From contig JBMOKT010000031.1 in assembly GCA_049323895.1 (NCBI GenBank), positions 158,642-222,641 on the forward strand: 64,000 nucleotides of DNA, read 5' to 3'. Both the position numbers and the translations under genes were made by a program. The DNA comes from JBMOKT01 sp049323895 (GTDB lineage Bacteria; Bacillota; Peptococcia; Peptococcales; BICA1-8). The notes below the pieces were generated by a model. It was not told the DNA's origin and did no database searches. It was given only the letters and a program-made list of their open reading frames with translations. Below, one piece after another: positions 43,424 through 52,294 of this stretch. Each line of letters opens with the position of its first letter. Position 1 is the stretch's first letter.

Positions 43424-44788
43424 ATGAGTCTGTTATCTTTGGAGGAAGCCATTAATCTGCAGGATAAAGAAGTCAAAGAAATGCATAAGAAATATTTAAA
43501 TCCTGGTTTGGTATCCATTATGGGTTTGATTAACTTTGACAGGATTTATACAGGTGCATCGGGAAGCATTGTTTTTGACAAAGAAGGAAAGGAATTCATA
43601 GATTTTTTAGGTGGATACGGAGCGCTCAATTTAGGACATAACCATCCTGTTGTGCTGCAGGCAATTGAAAAAGTTAAAAGCTACCCTAATATTCTGCAGG
43701 CCTCTTTGGGGGTTTTTAGCGCAGCTTTAGCCAAAAACTTAGCTGAGATTGCCCCTGGGGAACTAACCAGAAGCTTTTTTTGCAATAGTGGGGCTGAAGC
43801 AGTGGAGGGAGCCTTAAAGCTGTCTCGGGCTGCATCAAAAAGGGAAAAAATTATTTTTTGCGAAGGGTCCTTTCATGGCAAAACTTTTGGAGCACTCTCA
43901 GTTACTGGCAGAGAAAAATATAGAAAACCATTCCAACCCCTGCTTGCAAACTGCGAACAAGTTGGCTTTGGAGATTCGCAAGAATTGGAAAAAAGGTTAA
44001 AAAAGCAGGATGCTGCAGCATTTATTATGGAATGTATACAAGGTGAGGGTGGAATAAATGTTCCCCCCCACGGTTATCTAAAAGAGGCAAGGGAGCTTTG
44101 CACTAAATACAATACCTTGTTAATTATCGATGAGATACAAACAGGCTTGGGAAGGACAGGCAAAATGTTTGCCTGTGAACATGAGGGAGTACAGCCAGAT
44201 ATAATGTGTTTGGCAAAATCTTTAGGAGGAGGAGTTTTTCCTTTAGGTGCTTACATAACAACAGAAAAAATATATAATAAAGCATATAGCGGTATGGATA
44301 ACTCCCTGCTGCATACCTCTACCTTTGGTGGGAACACCTTTGCGGCAGCAGCGGGAATTGCCTCCCTCCAGGTTATTTTAAGTGAGAAATTACCCCAACA
44401 AGCTTGGGAAAAGGGTGAATACCTCATAGGAAAGCTTAATAAGCTGAAGAATAAATATTCAATTATTAAGGATGTAAGGGGCAAAGGATTAATGATTGGA
44501 CTTGAGCTGCAGGGGACTAGCAGTAATATACTAAATAGAATATCAGGGGGCAGGGTTGAAAGTCTAGCTTATGAATATTTTGCTTCCCTGGTAGCAGGTA
44601 AGCTTTTAAATGATTATAGTATTATTACTGCGTATACCTTGAATAACCCTAATGTTATTAGGATTGAGCCTCCCCTTAATATGGAATATGCACATTTGGA
44701 TAAACTTGTAGCTGCTTTAGAAGACATCTTTGAGCAAAACCATGGTTTTTTAAAATTGGCTCTTGCAAATATTAAAAATATTTTTTAA
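43424..44788 (+). CDS. Class III aminotransferase (putrescine/acetylornithine aminotransferase-like)
   Basis: A 454-residue PLP enzyme. It has the opening INFDRIYTGASGSIVFDKEG, CNSGAEAVEGALKL, SFHGKTFGALSVTG, ECIQGEGG, the cofactor strand LLIIDEIQTGLGRTG and the PLP lysine in CLAKSLGGG. Length and N-terminal extension resemble putrescine aminotransferase more than ornithine or GABA enzymes. The ATG at 43424 has GGAGG 6 bases upstream. It follows the OpuC genes after a repeat and a hairpin, and could deaminate the imported amine or putrescine (inference). Confidence 0.82.
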   Translation: MSLLSLEEAINLQDKEVKEMHKKYLNPGLVSIMGLINFDRIYTGASGSIVFDKEGKEFIDFLGGYGALNLGHNHPVVLQAIEKVKSYPNILQASLGVFSAALAKNLAEIAPGELTRSFFCNSGAEAVEGALKLSRAASKREKIIFCEGSFHGKTFGALSVTGREKYRKPFQPLLANCEQVGFGDSQELEKRLKKQDAAAFIMECIQGEGGINVPPHGYLKEARELCTKYNTLLIIDEIQTGLGRTGKMFACEHEGVQPDIMCLAKSLGGGVFPLGAYITTEKIYNKAYSGMDNSLLHTSTFGGNTFAAAAGIASLQVILSEKLPQQAWEKGEYLIGKLNKLKNKYSIIKDVRGKGLMIGLELQGTSSNILNRISGGRVESLAYEYFASLVAGKLLNDYSIITAYTLNNPNVIRIEPPLNMEYAHLDKLVAALEDIFEQNHGFLKLALANIKNIF

Positions 44789-44839
44789 GCATAAAGTTTA
44801 AAAATTTGATATACTATATTGGGTATTGACTACACAATC

Positions 44840-44869
44840 AAATAAATCGCTGAAAAAGCGATTTATTTA
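44840..44869 (+). terminator. Intrinsic terminator
   Basis: A twelve-bp stem AAATAAATCGCT/AGCGATTTATTT has loop GAAAA. Its A/T-rich ends make it bidirectional in form. Confidence 0.75.
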
Positions 44870-44986
44870 ATGTGGGGAATAGACTGAATTATTAATATTA
44901 TTTATAATTTTCTTAACTAAATTTTTTTATTTAATTAGAAAACAAAAAAAGGATTTTTTCGGTTTTCAAAGAATAAACTAATTATA

Positions 44987-45016
44987 TTCAGCATTGAAAA
45001 ACCCTGTTCGGCAATG
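44987..45016 (+). promoter_or_regulatory. Candidate IclR-family operator, site 1
   Basis: The half-sites TTCAGCATTG and TTCGGCAATG start 20 bases apart, 19 bases before the IclR start codon. The first half overlaps a possible -10 (TATTCA). The same 30-bp arrangement recurs before the ilvD-like gene, with 24 of 30 positions identical. Confidence 0.6.
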
Positions 45017-45035
45017 TAAAAAAGAGGTGAATTTA

Positions 45036-45812
45036 GTGCTTAAAAACAACAAAGTAATAGTTCAGTCTGTTGATCGAGCTTTAACTATACTTGAAGTCTT
45101 TGATGGTAATGATGAACTAGGTGTAACAGAGATAAGCAAACGAATTGACCTTAATAAAAGTACTACATATGGTTTGCTTAGTACATTATACGAAAAGGGT
45201 TATATTGACAAACGTCCTAATGGAAAATACTGCCTGGGTCTAAAACTTTTAGAACTAGGACAATACGTACAAAACAGGTTAGATATAAGAAATATTGCCC
45301 GTCCATTATTAGAAGAGCTTTGTGGAAAATATGAGGAAACTATCCATCTGGTTCTTTTTAACCGTTCTGAAGCTTACTATGTGGACAAAGTAGAAAGTGC
45401 CAGGAGTATTGTAAATATAACTCAAGTTGGCAAAAAGGTTTCCTTTCATGCATCTTCGGTAGGAAAGGCAATTTTAGCTTATATGCCGAAGGAGTTTCAG
45501 GAAGCCGAACTTTCACTCCCGTTGCACAGGTACACTCCTTATACAATAACTTGTCCCGAGAAGCTGCGGGAACATTTGGGTAAGGTGCGGGAGAAAGGGT
45601 ATGCTTTAGATATGGAGGAAATAGAGTTAGGTATCAGGTGTATTGGAGTTCCCATCAGAAATTATACAGGCGAAATTATTGGTGCCTTCAGTTGTTCGGC
45701 ACCGTCAACAAGGGTAAGCAGTGAAAAATTGACTGAAATTATAGAGGCTGTCAAAGACACTGCTCTCAAGATATCACGCAATTTAGGTTATAAAGGTAGT
45801 AATACCTTTTAA
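45036..45812 (+). CDS. IclR family transcriptional regulator
   Basis: A 258-residue regulator. The N-terminal winged helix-turn-helix reads SVDRALTILEVF, then VTEISKRIDLNKSTTYGLLSTLYEKGYI. The C-terminal effector domain has TIHLVLFNRSEAYYVDKVES, SVGKAILAY, EEIELGIRCIGVPIRN and GAFSCSAPSTR. The frame opens at 44994 inside the repeated motif, but the GTG at 45036 with AAGAGGTGA upstream is preferred. It is 29 bases from fhs and probably co-transcribed with it. The repeated motif in front suggests autoregulation and control of the ilvD operon (inference). Confidence 0.88.
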   Translation: MLKNNKVIVQSVDRALTILEVFDGNDELGVTEISKRIDLNKSTTYGLLSTLYEKGYIDKRPNGKYCLGLKLLELGQYVQNRLDIRNIARPLLEELCGKYEETIHLVLFNRSEAYYVDKVESARSIVNITQVGKKVSFHASSVGKAILAYMPKEFQEAELSLPLHRYTPYTITCPEKLREHLGKVREKGYALDMEEIELGIRCIGVPIRNYTGEIIGAFSCSAPSTRVSSEKLTEIIEAVKDTALKISRNLGYKGSNTF

Positions 45813-45841
45813 TATACTTAATTTATCAAAGGAGGAAAATT

Positions 45842-47521
45842 ATGACATTCAAAAGTGACATTGAAATTGCCCAGGAATGTAAGCTTGCAGTTGTTAATGA
45901 AATTGCAGAAAAACTAGGGGTACCTGACGATTATGTAGAAAACTACGGAAAATATAAAGCAAAGATAGACTACAAACTTCTAGAAGATCTAAAGGATAAG
46001 CCAAATGGCAAACTTATTCTTGTAACTGCAATCAACCCCACACCTGCTGGTGAAGGTAAAACTACTACAACCGTAGGTTTAGGAGATGCATTAAGCAAGT
46101 CGGGCAAAAAGACAGTTATTGCTTTGAGAGAACCTTCCTTAGGTCCTGTATTCGGGGTTAAAGGTGGAGCTGCAGGCGGTGGTTATGCTCAAGTTGTTCC
46201 TATGGAAGATATTAACCTTCATTTTACCGGAGATCTGCATGCAATTGGTACGGCAAACAACCTTTTAGCAGCCCTTATTGACAACCATATCCATCAAGGC
46301 AACAAATTAGGTATCGATACCAGGAGAATTACCTGGAAACGGGCTCTTGACATGAATGACAGACAGTTAAGATATATAGTCAGTGGTCTTAATGGTAAAG
46401 CTAATGGTGTTCCCAGAGAAGACGGCTTTGACATTACTGTGGCTTCAGAAATTATGGCAATCCTTTGCCTATCCAAGGATATTGAGGATTTGAAAGAAAG
46501 AATTTCCCGAATAGTAATTGGATATACCTATGACAACAAGCCAGTTACCGCAAAAGAACTCAATGCACAAGGTGCTTTGGCCGCTTTATTGAAAGAAGCT
46601 TTAAAACCTAACCTTGTACAAACATTAGAGCAAACACCAGCATTTATCCATGGTGGTCCATTTGCTAACATCGCCCACGGTTGTAATAGTGTAATGGCAA
46701 CTAGAATGGCTCTTAAGTTAGGTGATTATACTGTTACTGAGGCCGGTTTCGGAGCTGACCTTGGGGCAGAGAAATTCCTGGATATTAAGTGCAGAATGGC
46801 TGGATTAAAGCCCGATGTAGTTGTTATAGTTGCTTCCATTAGAGCCTTAAAGCATCATGGTGGAACTCCAAAAGCTGAATTAGGAAATGAAAACTTAGCG
46901 GCATTGGAAAAAGGTCTTCCCAACCTGTTGAAGCATATTCAAAACATAACTAAGGTATTCGGTTTGCCTGCTGTAGTTGCCATTAACAGATTCCCCACCG
47001 ATACCGAAAAGGAATTAGAATTGGTTTATACAAAATGTAAAGAACTGGGCGTTAATGTTGCTTTATCAGAGGTTTGGGGCAAAGGTGGAGCCGGTGGTAT
47101 GGAATTAGCTAAAGAAGTTATCCGTCTAGCTGAGGAAGGAACAAACAATTTCACCTTTAGTTATTCCGAAGATTTAAGCATAAAAGGCAAAATTGAAGCT
47201 ATTGTTACAAAAATATATGGCGGTAACGGTGTAGATTACACTAAAAATGCTGCTAATGAGATTGCACAACTAGAAGAATTAGGATATGGCAAACTTCCGA
47301 TTTGTATGGCTAAAACCCAGTACTCTTTCTCCGATGACCCTTCAAAATTGGGTGCGCCATCAGAATTCAAGGTAAGTATAAGTAAAGTAAAAGTATCTGC
47401 AGGAGCTGGCTTTATTGTAGTTCTGACAGGCGATATAATGACAATGCCTGGTCTGCCAAAGGTGCCTTCTGCAGAGAAAATTGACATTGACAATTCTGGA
47501 AAAATTTCCGGCTTGTTCTAA
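45842..47521 (+). CDS. fhs: Formate-tetrahydrofolate ligase
   Basis: It makes 10-formyl-THF from formate, THF and ATP, or runs in reverse to conserve ATP when one-carbon units are oxidised. The P-loop PAGEGKTTTTVGLGDAL is near residue 67, followed by REPSLGPVFGVKGGAAGGGYAQVVPME, DLHAIGTANNLLAALIDNH and the C-terminal KTQYSFSDDP and MTMPGLPKVPSAE. Length (559 aa) is full. It lies directly after an IclR regulator and before a folate transporter component, and within 5 kb of a panB homologue. That is unusual, since fhs usually clusters with fchA, folD or acs genes. Confidence 0.95.
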   Translation: MTFKSDIEIAQECKLAVVNEIAEKLGVPDDYVENYGKYKAKIDYKLLEDLKDKPNGKLILVTAINPTPAGEGKTTTTVGLGDALSKSGKKTVIALREPSLGPVFGVKGGAAGGGYAQVVPMEDINLHFTGDLHAIGTANNLLAALIDNHIHQGNKLGIDTRRITWKRALDMNDRQLRYIVSGLNGKANGVPREDGFDITVASEIMAILCLSKDIEDLKERISRIVIGYTYDNKPVTAKELNAQGALAALLKEALKPNLVQTLEQTPAFIHGGPFANIAHGCNSVMATRMALKLGDYTVTEAGFGADLGAEKFLDIKCRMAGLKPDVVVIVASIRALKHHGGTPKAELGNENLAALEKGLPNLLKHIQNITKVFGLPAVVAINRFPTDTEKELELVYTKCKELGVNVALSEVWGKGGAGGMELAKEVIRLAEEGTNNFTFSYSEDLSIKGKIEAIVTKIYGGNGVDYTKNAANEIAQLEELGYGKLPICMAKTQYSFSDDPSKLGAPSEFKVSISKVKVSAGAGFIVVLTGDIMTMPGLPKVPSAEKIDIDNSGKISGLF

Positions 47522-47527
47522 AAAGGA

Positions 47528-47557
47528 AATGCGTCTATCATTTATGATAGACGCATT
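47528..47557 (+). promoter_or_regulatory. Intercistronic hairpin between fhs and folT
   Basis: A perfect 13-bp stem AATGCGTCTATCA/TGATAGACGCATT with a 4-base loop and no T run. Read-through into folT is expected. Confidence 0.65.
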
Positions 47558-47584
47558 GAAATTACCCGAATAGAGGTGGCTGTT

Positions 47585-48112
47585 TTGAAAAATAGGAAGG
47601 TATTGGTAGAAGGAGCGCTATTAATTGCACTAAGCGTTATACTAACCCGGTTTTTTAGCATTAAGGTTTCTATAGGCGGAGTAGATGGTGTAAGAATAGG
47701 TTTGGGTGTTATGCCCATAATACTGGCAGGCTTGCGCAGTGGTGTAATGCAAGGTGCAAGGGTAGGGGCTTTGGCCGACATTATAGGTTATTTTTTAAGT
47801 CCCGGCGGAGCATACATGCCTCACTTTACTGTTACCTCTGCTTTAAACGGGGTTTTACCAGCCTTGCTTATAGGCAAAAAGGAAAAATTAAACCCATACA
47901 GGATATTTTTCGTTGTTCTAGTTACCCAGCTGGTAATTGGCATGGCAATAGTACCCTATTTCCTAAATATGCTTTTTGGTATCCCATATCAAGTAATCTT
48001 TCTGCCAAGATTAATTTCCTTTGTTATTAATGTTACAGTCATGAATATTATTTTGATTGTTCTCCACAGGCGGATAGATGTTTTTAGTGTAAAAGAAGCA
48101 TTGGCGCACTAA
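47585..48112 (+). CDS. folT: ECF transporter S component, folate type (FolT-like)
   Basis: A 175-residue membrane protein with about five or six helices. It resembles the folate-specific S component of energy-coupling-factor transporters: IALSVILTRFFSIKV, GVRIGLGVMPIILAGL, GALADIIGYFLSPGGAYMPHFTVTSALNGVLP. The start is TTG at 47585 with GAGGTG 6 bases upstream. The shared EcfA/EcfT module is not in the window. Its place right after fhs supports folate uptake for one-carbon chemistry. Confidence 0.8.
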   Translation: MKNRKVLVEGALLIALSVILTRFFSIKVSIGGVDGVRIGLGVMPIILAGLRSGVMQGARVGALADIIGYFLSPGGAYMPHFTVTSALNGVLPALLIGKKEKLNPYRIFFVVLVTQLVIGMAIVPYFLNMLFGIPYQVIFLPRLISFVINVTVMNIILIVLHRRIDVFSVKEALAH

Positions 48113-48114
48113 AA

Positions 48115-48160
48115 AATAGGGTTTAATTCTTAATTGAATTAAACCCTATTGTCTATTTTT
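48115..48160 (+). terminator. Terminator after folT
   Basis: A fifteen-bp stem AATAGGGTTTAATTC/GAATTAAACCCTATT is followed by GTCTATTTTTTT. Confidence 0.85.
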
Positions 48161-48216
48161 TTCTTTTTTTTTTACCTTTTTAAAAAGGAATATTGATAAA
48201 AAAATAGAATCAAATA

Positions 48217-48246
48217 TTCAGCAATAAAAATCACTGTTCGGCATTA
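48217..48246 (+). promoter_or_regulatory. Candidate IclR-family operator, site 2
   Basis: The half-sites TTCAGCAATA and TTCGGCATTA start 20 bases apart and share the intervening CTG with site 1. The site ends 21 bases before the ilvD-like start, almost the same distance as at the regulator gene. A possible TTGATA -35 lies 16 bases before an overlapping TATTCA. Confidence 0.6.
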
Positions 48247-48267
48247 ATGTACAAAGGAGTGGTTTAA

Positions 48268-49941
48268 ATGGTTTTGAGAAGTGAAAGAATTCTAAAACGT
48301 CCTGAATGGAGCATAAATAGAGCTTATTATAAATCAATGGGTTATACTGATGCCGATTTGGAGAAACCAATAATCGGAATTGCAAATGCCTGGAGTACTA
48401 CTGTGCCAGGACATTATAACCTGCGACAGGTTTCTGATGCAGTAAAGGAAGGTATTAGGGAAGCAGGAGGCACACCTGTAGAATTTGGTGTAATAGGTGC
48501 TTGTGATGGTATTGCCGAAGGGCACGAGGGAATGAGATACATTCTTCCTACCAGGGATATCATAGCCAATAGCATTGAGCTAATGGTCCAAGCACATCAG
48601 TATGATGGCATTGTTTTACTTGGTTCCTGCGATAAAATTGTACCAGGGATGCTAATGGCGGCGGCCAGATTGGATTTGCCTGCGATTTTTGTCAACGGTG
48701 GACCCATGCTGGGTGGACCTGTTATCCATGGTAGGAAAGCGGATTCAACTTCAATTATAGAGGGAGTAGGCAGACTTAAAAAGGGAGAAATTACAGAGGA
48801 AGAATTAGTAAAAATGGAGGATATTTGTACTCCAACCTGTGGTTCATGCTCCTTCTTAGGGACTGCAAATACCATGTGTTGTATTGCTGAGGCTCTAGGG
48901 ATGTCCCTAACTGGTACAGCAATGATCCCTGCTGTTTACAATGACAGGTTAAAAGCTGCCCAGGACTCGGGGAAAGCGGTAGTACAACTGGTTAAAACGG
49001 GTATTACTGCCCGTCAGATTATTAATAAAGCATCGATAGAGAACGCTGTCAGATTAAATTCTGCAATTGGCGGCTCCACCAACTCAGCATTACACATGCC
49101 TGCTATAGCTTACGAAGCCAAAGTTCCTTTTGACATGGATATTTTTGATAATTTCAGCAGAACTACCCCATTGATTGCTAAAATGAATCCCGCTGCTTCA
49201 TCTAACGTTATTGACTTCTATGAATCAGGGGGGGTACCTGTTGTCATGAATGAAATATCTTCACTGTTAAACCTTAATGTTATTACAGTGAATGGTAAAA
49301 CTATTGGTGAAAACATTGCAAATTGCAAGTCTCCTAATAATGAAGTGGTAAAAACTATTTCTGAGCCCTTCAGTTCCACCGGGGGATTGGCAGTTCTTTA
49401 TGGAAGTTTAGCTCCTAACTCAGCAGTCACTAAACCAGCTGCAATAAATCCCAAAATGTTTACCTTTAAAGGACCGGCCCATGTATTTGATTCAGAGGAT
49501 GAAGCAAATAATGCCATCCTAGCTAATGAGGTAAAAGCCGGTGAAGTAGTTGTTATTCGGTATGAGGGACCTAAAGGTGGTCCAGGAATGCCCGAAATGT
49601 TTAAAGCCATGAAATTACTTTATGGACTGGGCTTAGCAGACAAAGTTGCACTAGTAACCGATGGCAGATTTTCAGGAACAAATAACGGCTGTTTTGTAGG
49701 TCATATATCTCCCGAAGCTCAGGAAGGCGGACCAATTGCATTTGTACAAAACGGGGATATAATTGAAATTGATATACCAGCCAGGAAACTGGATTTAATT
49801 GTGGACAACGAGGAGTTAGAAAGAAGAAGGAATAAATGGCAGGCACCACCTGTAAGGGTTACTGAAGGATATCTATATGTTTACAGTAGACTTGCCGAGT
49901 CAGCCGATAAGGGAGCAATAATTAAAAACAGACCTGACTGA
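48268..49941 (+). CDS. ilvD: Dihydroxy-acid/sugar-acid dehydratase (IlvD/Edd family)
   Basis: An Fe-S dehydratase, 557 aa, that removes water from 2,3-dihydroxy acids to give 2-oxo acids. Cluster cysteines lie in GSCDKI and in PTCGSCSFLGTANTM. PGHYNL near the N-terminus, GGSTNSALH, the Mg/substrate motif GGPGMPEM and TDGRFSGTNNG are present. It could be biosynthetic IlvD, but no other branched-chain genes are near. It heads an operon with a DUF1537 kinase, a PdxA2-like enzyme and a panB homologue, which points to a sugar-acid substrate such as a tetronate (inference). AAAGGAG precedes the ATG, and the repeated 30-bp motif lies upstream. Confidence 0.85.
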   Translation: MVLRSERILKRPEWSINRAYYKSMGYTDADLEKPIIGIANAWSTTVPGHYNLRQVSDAVKEGIREAGGTPVEFGVIGACDGIAEGHEGMRYILPTRDIIANSIELMVQAHQYDGIVLLGSCDKIVPGMLMAAARLDLPAIFVNGGPMLGGPVIHGRKADSTSIIEGVGRLKKGEITEEELVKMEDICTPTCGSCSFLGTANTMCCIAEALGMSLTGTAMIPAVYNDRLKAAQDSGKAVVQLVKTGITARQIINKASIENAVRLNSAIGGSTNSALHMPAIAYEAKVPFDMDIFDNFSRTTPLIAKMNPAASSNVIDFYESGGVPVVMNEISSLLNLNVITVNGKTIGENIANCKSPNNEVVKTISEPFSSTGGLAVLYGSLAPNSAVTKPAAINPKMFTFKGPAHVFDSEDEANNAILANEVKAGEVVVIRYEGPKGGPGMPEMFKAMKLLYGLGLADKVALVTDGRFSGTNNGCFVGHISPEAQEGGPIAFVQNGDIIEIDIPARKLDLIVDNEELERRRNKWQAPPVRVTEGYLYVYSRLAESADKGAIIKNRPD

Positions 49942-49955
49942 TAGGGGGTATTTGT

Positions 49956-51245
49956 CTGCTTAAATATGTAATAGTTGCTGATGATTTGAGCGGGGCTTGT
50001 GATACGGCTGTTCAATTCAGCAACTTCGGTCATAAAACAATTGTTTTAAATAAACTGGATAATCTAAATTTCCTTACATCACAATTCACTGCTGTGGCCG
50101 TAACTACTAATTCCCGTGATTTACCTGTTTTAGATGCGGGAGTTAAAATCCAGGAAACCTGCGGGTTTCTAAAAAATCTTAAAGGTGCCTCAGTTTATAA
50201 GAAAATAGATTCTACTTGGCGGGGAAACATTGGGGTGGAGTTAGAAGTAATGCTGCAGGAATTGAATTTGAATTTTGCTATAGTATGTTCTGCCTACCCT
50301 AAGAATAAACGAACTGGTATAGGTGGGTACCTGCTGGTTGATGGACAGCTTTTGCACCATACACCTATGGCTAAAGATCCTGGTTCACCAATAAAACAGG
50401 GATTTCTACCAGATCTCTTGCGCAGCCAAACGAGTCTGCCTGTGCAATTGCTATGTCTGCAGTTAATTGAACAAGGAATTGAAGCAATTGAAGATTTCAT
50501 ACTTGAAAAATTAAATGACGGTCCTTGCCTGTTTATTGCTGATGCCATTGAAGAAGGTCATTTGGATATCTTAGCCCAGTTAAATGAGTCTAAAGTCCCC
50601 CCCCATATTTTTGTGGGTTCAGCAGGTTTATCGGCGGCAATTTTAAGGAAAGATAAAGTGCAGGAAAAGAAATTGACCCTGACACTGCCTGTTTTGACGG
50701 TCATAGGAAGTGTACATCCTAACAGCAATTTACAGGTTGATGAAATGATAAAAAAATTAGGCGTTAAAGAAGTATATATCCCCTGGCAAAATTTGCTTAA
50801 CTACTCCGAAGGAGCTCTTAAGGGTTTTACTTTGGAAGCTTTAAACACCTTGAATTCCGGAGAGGATATAGTAATTCGTACCTCCCGTAATGCAAATGAC
50901 GTAGAATTAGCCCAAGCCGAAGGTAGTAGTATTGGACTCAGCGGTAAAGAAATTGCAAATAATATTGCTGAAGGCTTAAAAAAGTTTATGGCTGGAATTT
51001 TAGTAAATACTAAATTATCAGGGTTAATGGTCACTGGAGGTGCAACTGCACTACAGTTGTTAGAGGTTATGGATGCCGAGGGAATAGAGGTTATTGAAGA
51101 GATTGAGCCTGGTGTTCCTTTGGGGAAAATTGTAGGCGGAAAAATAAATGATTTAAGAATAATTACAAAAGCAGGTGGGTTTGGCTCCAGAAATGTATTT
51201 TGTAATGGAGCAGAAATACTCAAACAAAAGGAGAGAAATATTTAA
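49956..51245 (+). CDS. DUF1537 four-carbon acid sugar kinase family protein
   Basis: A 429-residue homologue of the ATP-dependent kinases that phosphorylate tetronates (D-threonate, D-erythronate) or their oxo forms. The family N-terminus VIVADDLSGACDTA is encoded only if translation begins upstream of the first ATG/GTG/TTG-type start (TTG 49986). The best candidate is CTG at 49956, 7 bases after AGGGGG. YKKIDSTWRGNIG and VGSAGLSAAI are family motifs. The C-terminal GGDT-type nucleotide motif reads GGATA. It is 14 bases after ilvD and overlaps pdxA by one base, so translation is likely coupled. Confidence 0.82.
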   Translation: MLKYVIVADDLSGACDTAVQFSNFGHKTIVLNKLDNLNFLTSQFTAVAVTTNSRDLPVLDAGVKIQETCGFLKNLKGASVYKKIDSTWRGNIGVELEVMLQELNLNFAIVCSAYPKNKRTGIGGYLLVDGQLLHHTPMAKDPGSPIKQGFLPDLLRSQTSLPVQLLCLQLIEQGIEAIEDFILEKLNDGPCLFIADAIEEGHLDILAQLNESKVPPHIFVGSAGLSAAILRKDKVQEKKLTLTLPVLTVIGSVHPNSNLQVDEMIKKLGVKEVYIPWQNLLNYSEGALKGFTLEALNTLNSGEDIVIRTSRNANDVELAQAEGSSIGLSGKEIANNIAEGLKKFMAGILVNTKLSGLMVTGGATALQLLEVMDAEGIEVIEEIEPGVPLGKIVGGKINDLRIITKAGGFGSRNVFCNGAEILKQKERNI

Positions 51246-52252
51246 TGATGCAAAAGCCAATTTTGGACATTACTATGGGTGACCCGGCAGGTGTTGGGTC
51301 AGAAATTGCGGTTAAAACATTAAGCAATAAAGATTACTACGATTTTGCACGCCCCTTTGTAATCGGTGATAAAAAGAGAATGGAAGAGAGTTTGAAATTT
51401 TCCAAAGAAAAATTAGAGATTAATGCCATTGAAAGTTTAGAAGAAGCAAAATTTACTTTTGGGATTATTGATGTTCTTCACATTGAGATAGATGGTGTAG
51501 ACAAGGTACCATATGGAGAAATAAATGCCACTGCTGGAAAAGCTGCTGTCAGCTATATTTTCAAATCAATCGAGATGGCGAATAACCGGGAAGTTGATGC
51601 TGTTGTAACTGGACCTATTAACAAAGAATCTATGCATTTAGCTGGTTATAAAAATTACCCGGGTCATACGGAAATTTTTGCGGAAAAAACTAATACCAAA
51701 GACTATGCCATGATGCTCTATACCGATGGATACTATGTCATTCATGTCAGCACCCACTGTTCACTGAGACAGGCCTGTGATAAAGCGACTAAAGAGCGGG
51801 TCGGTAAGGTTATAGAACTTGCCCATGATATGGTTAAGACTTATTCAATTGAAAATCCTCTAATTGCGGTTGCTGGTTTAAATCCCCATTGCGGTGAAGG
51901 GGGAGCTTTTGGGGATGAGGAAATTAAAGAAATTATACCAGCAATTGAAGAGGCTCAGAATAAAGGAATTAAGATAACAGGACCTGTTCCGCCTGACAGT
52001 ATTTTTTACAGAGCTATGAAAGGTCAATTTAAAGTAATTATAGTTATGTACCATGATCAAGGGCATATACCCGTGAAAGTTATAAACTTTGAGGATGGGG
52101 TAAATGTAACTCTAGGACTGCCAATTATCCGTACCTCGGTTGACCATGGTACTGCTTTTGGTAAAGCCGGAGAAGGCAGGGCTTCTGCTGCAAGCATGGA
52201 AGCTGCCTATAGATTAGCTGCAAAAATGGCTTTGGAAAAATTCTACAAGTAA
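51245..52252 (+). CDS. pdxA: 4-phosphotetronate dehydrogenase (PdxA2-like; PdxA family)
   Basis: An NAD-dependent oxidative decarboxylase of the PdxA family, 335 aa. Family motifs are ITMGDPAGVGSEIA, GPINKESMHLAGY followed by GHTE (metal His), NPHCGEGGAFGDEE (second His) and YHDQGHIPVK (third His). Next to a DUF1537 kinase it is most likely the PdxA2 type that converts 4-phospho-threonate or -erythronate to dihydroxyacetone phosphate and CO2, rather than the vitamin B6 enzyme. Start and stop overlap with the kinase gene (TAATG). Confidence 0.87.
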   Translation: MMQKPILDITMGDPAGVGSEIAVKTLSNKDYYDFARPFVIGDKKRMEESLKFSKEKLEINAIESLEEAKFTFGIIDVLHIEIDGVDKVPYGEINATAGKAAVSYIFKSIEMANNREVDAVVTGPINKESMHLAGYKNYPGHTEIFAEKTNTKDYAMMLYTDGYYVIHVSTHCSLRQACDKATKERVGKVIELAHDMVKTYSIENPLIAVAGLNPHCGEGGAFGDEEIKEIIPAIEEAQNKGIKITGPVPPDSIFYRAMKGQFKVIIVMYHDQGHIPVKVINFEDGVNVTLGLPIIRTSVDHGTAFGKAGEGRASAASMEAAYRLAAKMALEKFYK

Positions 52253-52294
52253 TGCTTCTAAAGCTAAAATAATAAAATTAAGGAGTGTTAAGGA

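Noticed and set aside
48268..49941. Reading the dehydratase simply as part of branched-chain amino acid synthesis
   Set aside because: No ilvB, ilvC or leu genes adjoin it, and it is tightly linked to kinase, pdxA and panB genes; kept as an alternative only.
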